A DNA stretch of 64,000 bases from Streptomyces antnestii (GCF_004005495.1 NZ_RZYA01000001.1:806001-870000); one strand, 5' to 3'. Positions 26,092 to 35,579 are shown, counted from the stretch's first letter. Notes: generated from the letters alone by a model not told the origin. Numbers and translations are program-made.

Positions 26092-26750
26092 TGGCCGAAA
26101 CCCCGGCGGCCCCGCGCCCGCCGGAGCCCGTCCCGCTGCTGGTCGCCTGCGCGCTCGGCATCGAGCACCTCGCCCTGCGCACCGGCGTCCGCACGGGGGC
26201 ACCGGCCCCCGTGACCGTGCTGCGGACGGGCATGGGCCCCAAGGCGGCCGAGCGGTCCGTGGTCCGGGTCCTCGAAGGGCCCGAGCTGCTCGACGCGGCG
26301 GTCGTCGCGACCGGCTTCTGCGCCGGCCTCGCCCCCGGGATGCACCCCGGGGACCTGGTCGTCGCCGAGGAGACCCGCGACCCGTACGGCTCCACGCCGT
26401 GCACCGGCACGGAACTCCTCGTGAAGGAGCTGGTCAGGGCGGTGCCGGGCCGGACCGTGCACACCGGTCCGCTGACCGGCTCCGACCATGTCGTCCGCGG
26501 TCACGAGCGCGGTGACCTGCTCGCGACCGGCGCGATCGCGGTGGACATGGAGTCCGCCGCCACGCTGCGCGCGGCCACCGCGCGGGGCCCGCGTCCGGTT
26601 GCGGCCGTACGGGTGGTCGTGGACGCTCCAGAACATGAACTCGTCCGAATCAGCACGGTGCGCGGTGGAATATCTGCTTTCCGTGTTCTTCGTGCCGTAC
26701 TTCCCGCATTTTTCGAATGGCACCGTTCTTTGCTGCTCCCCCGGAGGTGA
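26091..26750 (+). CDS. hpnG: HpnG, adenosylhopane nucleosidase/phosphorylase-type
   Basis: HpnG removes adenine from adenosylhopane to give ribosylhopane, the second step of hopanoid side-chain building. The 219-residue protein has the purine nucleosidase/phosphorylase fold: LLVACALGIEHLAL at the start, VATGFCAGLAPGMHPGDLVV in the middle (residues about 73-92) and the catalytic-face VDMESAATLRAA. No signal peptide is seen. Its final 100 bp are visibly richer in A and T than the rest of the operon. ATG 26091 overlaps the shc stop, and hpnH starts five bases after its stop. Confidence 0.9.
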   Translation: MAETPAAPRPPEPVPLLVACALGIEHLALRTGVRTGAPAPVTVLRTGMGPKAAERSVVRVLEGPELLDAAVVATGFCAGLAPGMHPGDLVVAEETRDPYGSTPCTGTELLVKELVRAVPGRTVHTGPLTGSDHVVRGHERGDLLATGAIAVDMESAATLRAATARGPRPVAAVRVVVDAPEHELVRISTVRGGISAFRVLRAVLPAFFEWHRSLLLPRR

Positions 26751-26755
26751 GCCAG

Positions 26756-27778
26756 ATGGCCATGCCGCTTCGTCAGTCCATCAAGGTAGCGACGTACCTC
26801 TTTGAACAGAAGCTCCGCAAGCGTGAGAAGTTCCCGCTCATCGTCGAACTGGAGCCGCTGTACGCCTGCAACCTCAAGTGCGAGGGCTGCGGGAAGATCC
26901 AGCACCCGGCAGGGGTGCTCAAGCAGCGGATGCCCGTGGCGCAGGCCGTGGGCGCCGTCCTGGAGTCCGGCGCGCCGATGGTGTCCATCGCCGGCGGCGA
27001 GCCCCTGATGCACCCCCAGATCGACGAGATCGTGCGCCAGCTGGTGGCGAGGAAGAAGTACGTCTTCCTCTGCACGAACGCGCTGCTGCTGCGCAAGAAG
27101 ATGGACAAGTTCACGCCCTCGCCGTACTTCGCCTTCACGGTGCACATCGACGGGATGCGCGAGCGCCACGACGAGTCGGTCGCCAAGGAAGGCGTCTTCG
27201 ACGAGGCGGTGGAGGCGATCAAGGAGGCCAAGAAGCGGGGCTTCCGGGTCACCACGAACTCGACCTTCTTCAACACGGACACCCCGCAGAACATCATCGA
27301 GGTCCTGAACTACCTCAACGACGACCTCGAGGTCGACGAGATGATGCTGTCGCCCGCCTACGCCTACGAGAAGGCGCCCGACCAGGAGCACTTCCTGGGC
27401 GTCGAGCAGACCCGCGAGCTCTTCAAGAAGGCCTTCGCGGGCGGGAACCGGCGGCGCTGGCGCCTCAACCACTCCCCGCTGTTCCTCGACTTCCTCGAGG
27501 GCAAGATCGACTTCCCGTGCACCGCGTGGGCGATCCCGAACTACTCGCTCTTCGGCTGGCAGAAGCCCTGCTACCTGATGGCGGACGGGTACGTCACCAC
27601 GTACAAGGACCTCATCGAGAAGACCGACTGGGACGCCTATGGGCGCGGCAAGGACGAGCGCTGCAACAACTGCATGGCGCACTGCGGTTACGAGCCGACG
27701 GCCGTCCTCGCCACGATGGGCTCGCTGAAGGAGTCCCTCCGCGCCGCTCGCGAGACCGTCTCCGGGAATCGGGGCTGA
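26756..27778 (+). CDS. hpnH: HpnH, radical SAM adenosylhopane synthase
   Basis: HpnH joins the 5'-deoxyadenosyl group to diploptene to give adenosylhopane, the first step of C35 hopanoid synthesis. The 340-residue protein has the radical SAM cluster motif C38-NLK-C42-EG-C45 and the SAM-binding GGEP near residue 80. A C-terminal cysteine set ([12 protein letters not shown]) is typical of the HpnH/SPASM-like end. ATG 26756 lies behind GGAGGTGA; an upstream in-frame ATG (26717) inside hpnG is less likely. ispG starts only 5 bp after the stop. Confidence 0.95.
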   Translation: MAMPLRQSIKVATYLFEQKLRKREKFPLIVELEPLYACNLKCEGCGKIQHPAGVLKQRMPVAQAVGAVLESGAPMVSIAGGEPLMHPQIDEIVRQLVARKKYVFLCTNALLLRKKMDKFTPSPYFAFTVHIDGMRERHDESVAKEGVFDEAVEAIKEAKKRGFRVTTNSTFFNTDTPQNIIEVLNYLNDDLEVDEMMLSPAYAYEKAPDQEHFLGVEQTRELFKKAFAGGNRRRWRLNHSPLFLDFLEGKIDFPCTAWAIPNYSLFGWQKPCYLMADGYVTTYKDLIEKTDWDAYGRGKDERCNNCMAHCGYEPTAVLATMGSLKESLRAARETVSGNRG

Positions 27779-27783
27779 CGGCC

Positions 27784-28950
27784 ATGGCCTCCGGAGAGCC
27801 CGTCTCACTGGGGCTCCCTTCGCTTCCGGTCCGACCGATCGCCGACCGCAGGACGAGTCGGCTGATCCACGTCGGGCCGGTGGCCGTGGGGGGCGGAGCG
27901 CCGGTGTCCGTGCAGTCGATGACGACGACGCGGACCTCGGACGTAGGGGCCACGCTGCAGCAGATCGCCGAGCTCACGGCGTCCGGCTGCCAGATCGTCC
28001 GGGTGGCGTGTCCGACGCAGGACGACGCCGACGCGCTCGCCGTCATCGCGAAGAAGTCGCAGATCCCCGTGATCGCGGACATCCACTTCCAGCCGAAGTA
28101 CGTGTTCGCGGCCATCGACGCGGGATGTGCGGCGGTCCGTGTGAACCCGGGCAACATCAAGCAGTTCGACGACAAGGTCAAGGAGATCGCGCGCGCCGCG
28201 AAGGACGCGGGCACCCCGATCCGTATCGGCGTGAACGCGGGCTCGCTCGACGCGCGGCTCCTGAAGAAGTACGGGAGGGCGACGCCCGAGGCGCTCGTCG
28301 AGTCGGCGCTGTGGGAGGCGTCCCTCTTCGAGGAGCACGGCTTCGGCGACATCAAGATCTCGGTCAAGCACAACGACCCGGTCGTGATGGTGAACGCGTA
28401 CCGGCAGCTCGCCGCCGCCTGTGACTATCCGCTGCACCTGGGGGTGACGGAGGCGGGGCCGGCGTTCCAGGGCACCGTCAAGTCGGCTGTCGCCTTCGGG
28501 GCGTTGCTCAGCGAGGGGATCGGCGACACCATCCGGGTCTCGCTGTCCGCGCCGCCCGTCGAGGAGGTCAAGGTCGGCACCCAGATCCTGGAGTCGCTCG
28601 GCCTGCGGCAGCGGCGCCTGGAGATCGTGTCGTGCCCGTCCTGCGGGCGGGCGCAGGTCGACGTCTACAAGCTGGCCGACGAGGTCACCGCGGGGCTCGA
28701 CGGCATGGAGGTGCCGCTACGGGTCGCCGTCATGGGATGTGTGGTCAACGGGCCCGGAGAGGCGCGCGAGGCGGATCTCGGCGTCGCGTCGGGCAACGGC
28801 AAGGGCCAGATCTTCGTCAAGGGCGAGGTCATCAAGACCGTCCCCGAGTCGAAGATCGTCGAGACCCTCATCGAAGAGGCGATGAAGATCGCCGAGCAGA
28901 TGGAGAAGGACGGCGTGGCCTCAGGGGCGCCGGACGTCACCGTGAGCTGA
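27784..28950 (+). CDS. ispG: 4-Hydroxy-3-methylbut-2-enyl diphosphate synthase IspG
   Basis: IspG performs the penultimate step of the MEP pathway, reducing MEcPP to HMBPP with a [4Fe-4S] cluster. The 388-residue protein has the cluster ligands C284-PS-C287 and C319 ([11 protein letters not shown]), with the same 3- and 32-residue spacing as in E. coli GcpE. The TIM-barrel half is represented by [21 protein letters not shown] and RVNPGNIK. The short type without the plant insert is expected here. Its place in the hopanoid operon ties C5 supply to squalene demand; genomes with a hopanoid-linked ispG often have a second copy elsewhere, which I cannot check. Confidence 0.97.
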   Translation: MASGEPVSLGLPSLPVRPIADRRTSRLIHVGPVAVGGGAPVSVQSMTTTRTSDVGATLQQIAELTASGCQIVRVACPTQDDADALAVIAKKSQIPVIADIHFQPKYVFAAIDAGCAAVRVNPGNIKQFDDKVKEIARAAKDAGTPIRIGVNAGSLDARLLKKYGRATPEALVESALWEASLFEEHGFGDIKISVKHNDPVVMVNAYRQLAAACDYPLHLGVTEAGPAFQGTVKSAVAFGALLSEGIGDTIRVSLSAPPVEEVKVGTQILESLGLRQRRLEIVSCPSCGRAQVDVYKLADEVTAGLDGMEVPLRVAVMGCVVNGPGEAREADLGVASGNGKGQIFVKGEVIKTVPESKIVETLIEEAMKIAEQMEKDGVASGAPDVTVS

Positions 28951-28975
28951 GAACAACCGGAGAGGGGGCCCGAGC

Positions 28976-30898
28976 GTGACAATCTTGGAGAGTATCCGGG
29001 GGCCGCGCGACCTGAAGGCGCTGAGCGAGGAACAGCTCGCCGAACTGGCGGCGGAGATCAGGGAGTTCCTGATCCACGCGGTCGCGAGGACCGGCGGACA
29101 CCTGGGACCCAACCTGGGGGTGGTGGAGCTCTCCATCGCCCTGCACCGGGTCTTCGAGTCGCCGGTCGACCGCATCCTGTGGGACACCGGCCACCAGAGC
29201 TACGTACACAAGATGTTGACGGGACGTCAGGACTTCTCGAAGCTGCGCGGCAAGGGCGGCCTGTCCGGCTATCCCTCGCGCGAGGAGTCCGAGCACGACG
29301 TCATCGAGAACAGCCACGCGTCCACCGCGCTCGGCTGGGCCGACGGTCTCGCCAAGGCCCGGCAGGTCCTGGGGGAGCGGGGCCACGTCGTCGCCGTCAT
29401 CGGCGACGGGGCACTCACCGGCGGCATGGCGTGGGAGGCGCTCAACAACATCGCCGCCGCCAAGGACCGCCCCCTGATCATCGTCGTCAACGACAACGAA
29501 CGGTCGTACGCGCCCACCATCGGCGGCCTCGCCAACCACCTGGCCACCCTGCGCACCACCGACAGCTACGAGAAGGTCCTCGCCTGGGGCAAGGACGTCC
29601 TCCTGCGCACCCCCGTCGTCGGCCACACGGTGTACGAGTCCCTGCACGGCGCCAAGAAGGGCTTCAAGGACGCCTTCGCGCCGCAGGGCATGTTCGAGGA
29701 CCTCGGGCTCAAGTACGTCGGGCCCATCGACGGGCACGACCTCGGCGCGGTCCAGTCGGCGCTGCGCCGCGCGAAACGGTTCCACGGCCCGGTGCTCGTG
29801 CACTGCCTCACGGAGAAGGGCCGCGGCTACGAGCCCGCCCTCGCGGACGAGGCCGACCGGTTCCACAGCGTCGGCGTGATGGACCCGCTCACCTGCGAGC
29901 CGCTCGCGCCGTCCAACGGCCCTTCCTGGACCTCGGTGTTCGGCGACGAGATCGTCCGGATCGGGCGGGAGCGGGAGGACGTCGTCGCGATCACCGCGGC
30001 GATGCTGGACCCCGTCGGACTCACCAGGTTCGCCGAGGAGTTCCCGCAGCGGGTGTGGGACGTGGGGATCGCCGAGCAGCACGCGGCGGTCTCGGCGGCC
30101 GGACTCGCCACGGGCGGCCTCCACCCCGTGGTCGCCGTCTACGCCACGTTCCTCAACCGTGCCTTCGACCAGCTCCTCATGGACGTCGCGCTGCACAAGT
30201 GCGGGGTGACCTTCGTCCTCGACCGGGCGGGCGTGACCGGCGTCGACGGCGCCTCCCACAACGGCATGTGGGACATGTCCGTGCTCCAGGTCGTGCCGGG
30301 CCTGCGCATCGCCGCACCGCGCGACGCCGAGCAACTGCGGCTGCAGCTGCGGGAAGCGGTGACGGTGGACGACGCGCCGACCGTGCTGCGCTTCCCGAAG
30401 GAGTCGGCCGGACCCGAGATCCCGGCGGTCGACCGGATCGGCGGCCTCGACGTACTGCGCCGCGCCGACGCCGCCGATGACGCGGACGTCCTCCTCGTCT
30501 CCGTCGGCGTGATGGCGCCGGTCTGCCTCCAGGTAGCCGAACTCCTGGAGGCGCGCGGCATCTACTGCACCGTCGTGGACCCCCGTTGGGTCAAGCCCGT
30601 CGACCCGGACCTCGCGCCGCTCGCCGCGCGGCACCGCCTGGTCGCCGTCGTCGAGGACAACAGCCGGGCGGCCGGCGTCGGAGCCGCCGTGGCGCTGGCT
30701 CTCGGCGAGGCCGAAGTCGACGTGCCCGTACGGCGGTTCGGGATCCCCGAGCAGTTCCTCGCGCACGCCAAGCGCGGCGAGGTGCTCGCCGACATCGGAC
30801 TCACGCCCGTCGAGATCGCCGGGCGGATCGGTTCCAGCATGGCCCTGAAGGCCGAGACCGCGGCCGTTGTGGCCGCCAGGGAGAGCGACGACGTATGA
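28976..30898 (+). CDS. dxs: 1-Deoxy-D-xylulose-5-phosphate synthase
   Basis: Dxs condenses pyruvate with glyceraldehyde-3-phosphate in the first, flux-controlling step of the MEP pathway. The 640-residue protein has the ThDP motif [16 protein letters not shown] starting at G143, the [15 protein letters not shown] active-site entry and the transketolase-type second half ([14 protein letters not shown], then [15 protein letters not shown]). The spacing and length are normal. GTG 28976 is preceded by GGAGAGGGGG. Coupled with ispG in the same transcript, it would raise isoprenoid precursor flow when hopanoids are made. Confidence 0.97.
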   Translation: MTILESIRGPRDLKALSEEQLAELAAEIREFLIHAVARTGGHLGPNLGVVELSIALHRVFESPVDRILWDTGHQSYVHKMLTGRQDFSKLRGKGGLSGYPSREESEHDVIENSHASTALGWADGLAKARQVLGERGHVVAVIGDGALTGGMAWEALNNIAAAKDRPLIIVVNDNERSYAPTIGGLANHLATLRTTDSYEKVLAWGKDVLLRTPVVGHTVYESLHGAKKGFKDAFAPQGMFEDLGLKYVGPIDGHDLGAVQSALRRAKRFHGPVLVHCLTEKGRGYEPALADEADRFHSVGVMDPLTCEPLAPSNGPSWTSVFGDEIVRIGREREDVVAITAAMLDPVGLTRFAEEFPQRVWDVGIAEQHAAVSAAGLATGGLHPVVAVYATFLNRAFDQLLMDVALHKCGVTFVLDRAGVTGVDGASHNGMWDMSVLQVVPGLRIAAPRDAEQLRLQLREAVTVDDAPTVLRFPKESAGPEIPAVDRIGGLDVLRRADAADDADVLLVSVGVMAPVCLQVAELLEARGIYCTVVDPRWVKPVDPDLAPLAARHRLVAVVEDNSRAAGVGAAVALALGEAEVDVPVRRFGIPEQFLAHAKRGEVLADIGLTPVEIAGRIGSSMALKAETAAVVAARESDDV

Positions 30899-32280
30899 GC
30901 AAGGACTTCGATCTCGGCAGGCTCCTGGCCGAGCGAGGCGCCGAGCGCTACGAGCTGCACGCGAAGTACCTGAACCACCAGCTCCCGCGCATGCTGCACA
31001 CCATCGGCTTCGACAAGGTCTACGAACGCGCCGAAGGGGCGTACTTCTGGGACGAGGACGGCAACGACTACCTGGACATGCTCGCCGGGTTCGGTGTGAT
31101 GGGACTCGGCCGGCACCACCCCGTCGTCCGCAAGGCCCTGCACGACGTCCTCGACGCCTCGCTCGCCGACCTCACCCGCTTCGACTGCCAGCCGCTGCCC
31201 GGCCTCCTCGCCGAGAAGCTGCTCACGCACAGCCCGCACCTGGACCGGGTCTTCTTCGGCAACAGCGGCACCGAAGCGGTCGAGACGGCGCTGAAGTTCG
31301 CCCGGTACGCGACGGGCAGGACCAGGATCCTGTACTGCGGGCACGCCTTCCACGGCCTGACCACCGGATCCCTGTCCGTGAACGGCGAGTCCGGGTTCCG
31401 GGACGGCTTCGCTCCGCTCCTGCCGGACACGGCGGTGCCGCTCGGCGACCTCGACGCCCTGCGGGCCGAACTCGCGAAGGGTGACGTGGCCGCGCTGATC
31501 GTCGAGCCGATCCAGGGCAAGGGCGTCCACGCGGCGCCGCCCGGCTATCTGCGTGCCGCCCAGGAACTGCTGCACCGCCACAAGGCGCTGCTCATCGCGG
31601 ACGAGGTGCAGACCGGCCTCGGCCGGACCGGCGACTTCTACGCCTACCAGCACGAGGACGGCGTCGAACCCGACCTCGTGTGCGTGGCGAAGGCGCTCTC
31701 CGGCGGCTATGTGCCCGTCGGCGCGACGCTCGGCAAGGACTGGATCTTCAAGAAGGTCTACTCGTCCATGGACCGGGTCCTCGTGCACTCGGCCAGCTTC
31801 GGCTCGAACGCGCAGGCCATGGCCGCGGGGCTGGCCGTCCTGTCCGTGATGGAGGACGAGCAGGTCGTCGCGAACGCCCGGGCGACCGGCGAGCTCCTGA
31901 AGTCCCGCCTCGCCGCCCTGGTCGACCGCTACGAGCTGCTGAGCGACGTGCGTGGCCGTGGCCTGATGATCGGCATCGAGTTCGGGCGGCCGAGCTCGCT
32001 GAAGCTGCGCAGCCGCTGGACGATGCTGCAGGCCGCGCGCAAGGGGCTCTTCGCGCAGATGGTCGTCGTACCGCTGCTCCAGAAGCACCGGATCCTCACC
32101 CAGGTCTCCGGCGACCATCTGGAGGTCATCAAGCTCATCCCGCCGCTGACCATCGGGGAGCGCGAGGTGGACCGCTTCGTCGAGGCGTTCACCGCCGTCA
32201 TGGACGACGCGCACTCGGGCGGCGGGCTGATGTGGGACTTCGGCAAGACGCTCGTGAAGCAGGCGGTCGCCAACCGCTGA
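30895..32280 (+). CDS. hpnO: Class III aminotransferase, HpnO-like
   Basis: This PLP enzyme of 461 residues probably adds the terminal amino group of aminobacteriohopanetriol. It has the class III pattern: [12 protein letters not shown] for phosphate binding, D236 in [15 protein letters not shown] for the pyridine nitrogen, and the PLP lysine K266 in [11 protein letters not shown]. The substrate is inferred from the hopanoid context and from the known HpnO family. An ornithine or acetylornithine role is the main alternative. ATG 30895 overlaps the dxs stop (ATGA). It ends the operon and a strong inverted repeat follows. Confidence 0.88.
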   Translation: MSKDFDLGRLLAERGAERYELHAKYLNHQLPRMLHTIGFDKVYERAEGAYFWDEDGNDYLDMLAGFGVMGLGRHHPVVRKALHDVLDASLADLTRFDCQPLPGLLAEKLLTHSPHLDRVFFGNSGTEAVETALKFARYATGRTRILYCGHAFHGLTTGSLSVNGESGFRDGFAPLLPDTAVPLGDLDALRAELAKGDVAALIVEPIQGKGVHAAPPGYLRAAQELLHRHKALLIADEVQTGLGRTGDFYAYQHEDGVEPDLVCVAKALSGGYVPVGATLGKDWIFKKVYSSMDRVLVHSASFGSNAQAMAAGLAVLSVMEDEQVVANARATGELLKSRLAALVDRYELLSDVRGRGLMIGIEFGRPSSLKLRSRWTMLQAARKGLFAQMVVVPLLQKHRILTQVSGDHLEVIKLIPPLTIGEREVDRFVEAFTAVMDDAHSGGGLMWDFGKTLVKQAVANR

Positions 32281-32305
32281 GTTCTTTAAACAAGGTGAGA
32301 CTTTG

Positions 32306-32334
32306 CCTCTGGGGCAAGAAATTTGCCCCAGAGG
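32306..32334. promoter_or_regulatory. 12-bp inverted repeat, operator or terminator, before XRE gene
   Basis: The arms cctctggggcaa and ttgccccagagg are perfectly complementary with a 5-base spacer (gaaat). The element lies 26 bp past the hpnO-like stop and 24 bp before the XRE regulator start. It could be the regulator's own operator, since TTGCC and GGCAA half-sites recur across it, or a terminator for the hopanoid operon; it has no T-tract. Confidence 0.6.
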
Positions 32335-32358
32335 TACGGCTCTGGCTCAATCGACGGT

Positions 32359-33021
32359 ATGAGCCCCGCACTGCCGGAGCCGGCTCCGGCCTCCACCGAG
32401 CCCGGCCCGGAACCCGTCGAGCTGCCCGCCGTCGCGCCACAGCTGCGTGACCTGCGCCGCCGCGCCGCCCTCACTCTGGAGGCCGCCGCCCGTGCCGCCG
32501 GGCTCTCGCCCGCCCATCTCTCCCGCCTGGAGACGGGGCGCCGTCAGCCCTCGCTCCCGATGCTGCTCGCCCTCGCCCGCACCTACGGTACGACGGTCTC
32601 CGAGCTCCTGGGCGAGACGCCCGCCGACCGGGACGCGGTCGTGCGCTCCGGCGACATGGAGGCCACCGAGGCGGGCGGCTGGATCTACCGGCAGGCGGGT
32701 TCCCCCGGGCGCGGCATGCAGGCGTTGCGCGTGCACGTGCCGTACGGCGCCCAGGGCGACATCGTGCGGGTCCACCCCGGTGAGGAGTGGCTGTACGTCC
32801 TCGAAGGGCGGCTGCGGCTGCGGCTCGGGGACACCGCGTACGCCCTCGAACCGGGGGACAGCGCGCACTTCGACTCGCTGACCCCGCACCGGATCGCCGC
32901 CGCCGACCACGGCGGCGCCGAGCTCCTCTTCGTACACACCCTGCTGCAGAGCCCGTCCGCCGCGCTGTGTCTCGGCCCGGCGGCGGGCGGCGGCGAACCG
33001 GCCAAGGGAGGACCGCGATGA
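32359..33021 (+). CDS. Cupin-domain XRE-family transcriptional regulator
   Basis: The 220-residue protein has an N-terminal helix-turn-helix of the XRE type (LRRRAALTLEAAARAAGLSP... LSRLETGRRQPSLPML, about residues 33-70) and a C-terminal cupin sensor with HPGEEWLYVLEGRLRLRLGD around 140-160. This group often regulates small-molecule catabolism or transport and binds its own promoter. ATG 32359 has no recognisable Shine-Dalgarno, so the mRNA may be leaderless. The gene directly follows the hopanoid operon and is coupled to the small membrane protein at 33018; its target is not known. Confidence 0.88.
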   Translation: MSPALPEPAPASTEPGPEPVELPAVAPQLRDLRRRAALTLEAAARAAGLSPAHLSRLETGRRQPSLPMLLALARTYGTTVSELLGETPADRDAVVRSGDMEATEAGGWIYRQAGSPGRGMQALRVHVPYGAQGDIVRVHPGEEWLYVLEGRLRLRLGDTAYALEPGDSAHFDSLTPHRIAAADHGGAELLFVHTLLQSPSAALCLGPAAGGGEPAKGGPR

Positions 33022-33188
33022 GCGCGGAGACCGACGACGTGACCGAGCCCGGGCGGCCCGCCCGCCGTGACCTGGAGGAGAAGCTGCCGCGCGGCATCTG
33101 GGTGCGCCTGCTCGTCTACGTCTTCGCCGGGCACATCGTCGCGGGCTTCCTCTACCTGCTGTTCACGCTGGGGGCGTCGCACGGGTGA
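33018..33188 (+). CDS. Small membrane protein, DUF6126 family
   Basis: A 56-residue protein starting at ATG 33018, overlapping the regulator stop by 4 bp and preceded by GGGAGGA. After about 24 polar residues with RRDLEEKLPRGIWVRL it has one transmembrane segment (LVYVFAGHIVAGFLYLLFTL, about 33-52). This matches the small DUF6126 proteins that I recall beside cupin-XRE regulators in Streptomyces. It may anchor or modulate the regulator at the membrane; that is inference from co-occurrence only. Confidence 0.72.
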   Translation: MSAETDDVTEPGRPARRDLEEKLPRGIWVRLLVYVFAGHIVAGFLYLLFTLGASHG

Positions 33189-33192
33189 CGCC

Positions 33193-33228
33193 GTATTCCC
33201 CGGCAGCTCAGTATTCCCCGGCAGCTCA
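33193..33228. repeat. Exact 18-bp tandem duplication at gene end
   Basis: gtattccccggcagctca occurs twice in direct succession (33193-33210 and 33211-33228). The second copy contains the stop codon of the tyrosine phosphatase gene, and since 18 is divisible by 3 the other copy carries another stop in the same frame. Confidence 0.85.
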
Positions 33229-34023
33229 GTCGAGGAGGTGCTCGCGCAGCCGCTCACGCTCGGCCGGGGTCAGCCCGAGGCCCTCGGTCAGGTAGCGGTC
33301 GGTGGAGCCCCAGGTCTCCTCGACCGTCTCGAAGGCGGCCGCCAGATAGCTGGCGCGGGCGTCGAACAGGGGGCTGAGGAGTTCCATGACCTCGGGCGAC
33401 ATCGCGTCCTCCGAGGCGCTGGAGCGGTGCACCTTGTAGCGGCGGTGCGCGGCGTTCGACTCCAGGTAGTCCGCCTCGATGGCGTCGCGCTCGACACCCA
33501 GGGCCAGCAGGGTGACCGCTATCGAGAGGCCCGCGCGGTCCTTGCCCGCCGCACAGTGCATGAGCGCGGGCACGCTGTCCTCGGCCATGGCGTGCAGGAC
33601 GTGGCTGTGCTCGGCCGTCCGCTCCTTGATGATCGTCCGGTACGAGGTGATCATGCGGTCCGCGGCCTGGCCCTCGGACAGGGCGGCGCGCAGCTCGTCG
33701 ATCTCGCCGTCGCGGACCATCTTCCAGAACTCGGAGCCGTCCGCCGGGTCGGTCAGCGGCAGGTTCACGTTCCGCACGCCGGGCAGCGTGACGTCGGGGC
33801 CTTCGAGGCGCTGGTCGGCGGCGTTGCGGAAGTCGAAGATCGTGTGCAGCCCGAGCGAGGCGAGGAACGCGGCGTCCTCCTGCGTGGCGTGCGCGAGGTG
33901 ACCGCTGCGGAACAGCACGCCCTGCTTGACCCGACGGCCGTCCACGGTCGGGAGGCCGCCCACATCGCGGAAGTTGCGCACTCCGGCCAACTCGGGCTCG
34001 GTGGACGGGACCTGCTGCGTCAC
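33226..34023 (-). CDS. Tyrosine-protein phosphatase (PTP/LMW-unrelated, DSP-like)
   Basis: This soluble 265-residue phosphatase carries the CX5R signature H156-C157-AAGKDR163-AG; the cysteine and arginine form the phosphate-binding loop. NFRDVGGLPT near the N terminus and LFRSGHLAHAT are family marks of the bacterial tyrosine/serine phosphatase group that resembles IphP and MptpB. Substrates may include phosphoproteins or phosphoinositides, not distinguishable here. GTG 34023 has GGGAGGAG five bases upstream. It converges with the DUF6126 gene. Confidence 0.92.
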   Translation of the reverse strand: MTQQVPSTEPELAGVRNFRDVGGLPTVDGRRVKQGVLFRSGHLAHATQEDAAFLASLGLHTIFDFRNAADQRLEGPDVTLPGVRNVNLPLTDPADGSEFWKMVRDGEIDELRAALSEGQAADRMITSYRTIIKERTAEHSHVLHAMAEDSVPALMHCAAGKDRAGLSIAVTLLALGVERDAIEADYLESNAAHRRYKVHRSSASEDAMSPEVMELLSPLFDARASYLAAAFETVEETWGSTDRYLTEGLGLTPAERERLREHLLD

Positions 34024-34448
34024 GGGGGCTCCTCCCGGTCGGCCGCGGCGCTGTTCGCCTGCGGGCTTCGTCGACGATACGACATGGATTCCAGGGGCAA
34101 CCATCTGTGACGGGGCGGGACGGGACGGCGAAGACGGAGTGGCAGTTGCATGCGTAATGACCGAAATAAGCCAGTAAGGCGCTAGATAGGATATCTGCCC
34201 CAAGTCGCCATGAAATGTGGGGACATGCTGGTCGATAGGTGACCAGCTTCATAGCCGTGACCGTGCGTGGCGGAGGGGCCGAGCGGATTTCCCGCAGGTA
34301 TCGCAGTTGCAAAGATCGTAAATCCACGGAGCGTGACGGCCTCGCCCGGAAAGGATCAACAAAGGATCAAGGAAGGGGCTGTTCAGCGGGTTTGGCGCCT
34401 TGTTCTGGCGCTCCCCGCTCGCTTACGTTCGCCGCAATCCGGACGGAA
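34024..34448. other. Divergent spacer with weak structure only
   Basis: The 425 bp between the phosphatase start and the riboswitch have no gene that I can support. They include a 7-bp hairpin (34227-34233 with 34241-34247, gctggtc/gaccagc) and AT-richer blocks such as tagataggatatc near 34183 that could be -10 elements. Promoters for the phosphatase and for the riboswitch transcript must lie here, but I cannot place them. Confidence 0.4.
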
Positions 34449-34621
34449 CGCCTAATCCTGCCGCCGACCGGAATCCGAACACCGATCCGTGCCGGCAGGA
34501 GTGGGGGACCCAGGTGGTACGCCGTTTCCGGGAAACCGGTCGCGGCTCGGGGTGAAGCCGTGCCCGAAAGGGGCGCGGCCGGGCATCTCCAGCCCGAACC
34601 CGACAGCTCACCTCGCAGGCG
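34449..34621 (+). promoter_or_regulatory. Cyclic di-AMP riboswitch (ydaO/yuaA class)
   Basis: The stretch carries the conserved parts of this class in order: cgcctaatcctgccg at the 5' side, the ggaatccgaacaccg and gcaggagtgggggaccc blocks in the middle, then ggggtgaagccg, and at the 3' side gggcatctccagcccgaa, cccgacagctcacct and caggcg. The closing stem pairs cgcct (34449-34453) with aggcg (34617-34621). It sits just ahead of the Shine-Dalgarno of a LysM-M23 cell-wall hydrolase. In Streptomyces the same switch precedes rpfA and other wall hydrolases and turns them off when c-di-AMP is high. Confidence 0.9.
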
Positions 34622-34638
34622 ACGGAGAGGAATCCCCC

Positions 34639-35397
34639 ATGCCCGCGAAGGGTAAGCACCGCCGTCCGAAGTCCCTGGGCCTCGCCCGCTCGATCGCCAT
34701 CGTCGGCGCCGGCGGTGCCGTGCTCGCACTGCCGCTGATCGGTGCCGCCGGCGCCCACGCCGCGACTCCTGCGGCCGCCTCCGCCACGGTCAAGACCTAC
34801 TCCGTGAAGGCCGGGGACACCCTGGCGAAGATCGCGAGGGACCAGCACCTCGGCGGCGGCTGGCAGAAGCTCTACTCCGACAACCGCTCGGTCATCGGCG
34901 CCGACCCGTCGGCCCTCAAGCCCGGCCTGAAGCTGACGCTCGGCGCGCAGGCCGCCGCGCCCAAGACCGCCACGAAGGCCGCGGCCTCCACCGGTTACGG
35001 GCTGCCCGTGCAGGGCGCCGCCATCGGCACCGCCTACAAGACCCCGGGCGCCATGTGGTCCAGCGGCTACCACACGGGCGTCGACTTCGTCGTCCCGTCG
35101 GGCACCCCGATCAAGGCCATCGCCGCGGGCACCGTCGTCTCCGCCGGCCTCGACGGCGCGTACGGCAACGAGGTCGTCATCCAGCACGCCGACGGCAAGT
35201 ACTCGCAGTACGCCCACATGACGTCCCTGTCCGTCTCCGCCGGGCAGACCGTGACCGGGGGCCAGCAGATAGGCCTCTCCGGCGCGACCGGCAACGTCAC
35301 CGGACCGCACCTGCACTTCGAGATCCGCACCACCCCGTACTACGGCTCGGACGTGGACCCGGTCGCGTACCTCAAGCAGCACGGCGTCTCCGTCTGA
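34639..35397 (+). CDS. LysM and M23 peptidase, secreted wall hydrolase
   Basis: The 252-residue protein starts with a signal peptide (basic MPAKGKHRRPKSLG, hydrophobic core about 17-36, cleavage near AHA-AT at 39-42). A LysM peptidoglycan-binding domain spans about 53-102 (YSVKAGDTLAKIA). The M23 (lysostaphin-type) zinc peptidase domain has H145-x3-D149 (YHTGVDF), H193 and H224-L-H226 (GPHLHFEI), all ligands intact. It should cut peptide cross-links in peptidoglycan, for instance in spore germination or hyphal growth. The c-di-AMP riboswitch directly upstream controls it. A terminator follows 19 bp after the stop. Confidence 0.94.
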   Translation: MPAKGKHRRPKSLGLARSIAIVGAGGAVLALPLIGAAGAHAATPAAASATVKTYSVKAGDTLAKIARDQHLGGGWQKLYSDNRSVIGADPSALKPGLKLTLGAQAAAPKTATKAAASTGYGLPVQGAAIGTAYKTPGAMWSSGYHTGVDFVVPSGTPIKAIAAGTVVSAGLDGAYGNEVVIQHADGKYSQYAHMTSLSVSAGQTVTGGQQIGLSGATGNVTGPHLHFEIRTTPYYGSDVDPVAYLKQHGVSV

Positions 35398-35415
35398 CCC
35401 CGGCGGCGTGACATG

Positions 35416-35447
35416 AAGGGGCGGGTCCGGTTCCGGGCCCGCCCCTT
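35416..35447 (+). terminator. Terminator after LysM-M23 gene
   Basis: A 10-bp stem, aaggggcggg (35416-35425) with cccgcccctt (35438-35447), and a 12-base loop lie 19 bp past the stop codon. Confidence 0.8.
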
Positions 35448-35503
35448 CGGCGTGCCACCCCCCCCGTAGCCCTGCCGTATTCCTGGAATACCGAAACTGA
35501 CCA

Positions 35504-35519
35504 GGTGGTCTATATCACC
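35504..35519. promoter_or_regulatory. DasR-like (dre) palindrome upstream of SGNH gene
   Basis: GGTGGTCTATATCACC matches 11 of 16 positions of the DasR consensus ACTGGTCTAGACCACT and keeps its TGGTCTA core. It lies about 60 bp ahead of the SGNH hydrolase start. Another GntR-family regulator could also bind such a site. Confidence 0.35.
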
Positions 35520-35579
35520 GCCCGTCAACCCCTCCCTACGGTCGCGTAGGTCACATCGCAGGGTGAAGGATGTGTGGTC

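Noticed and set aside
26630..26750. AT-richer end of hpnG as a sign of horizontal transfer
   Set aside because: It is about 100 bp inside an operon with normal neighbours and an intact reading frame; local bias is a simpler explanation.
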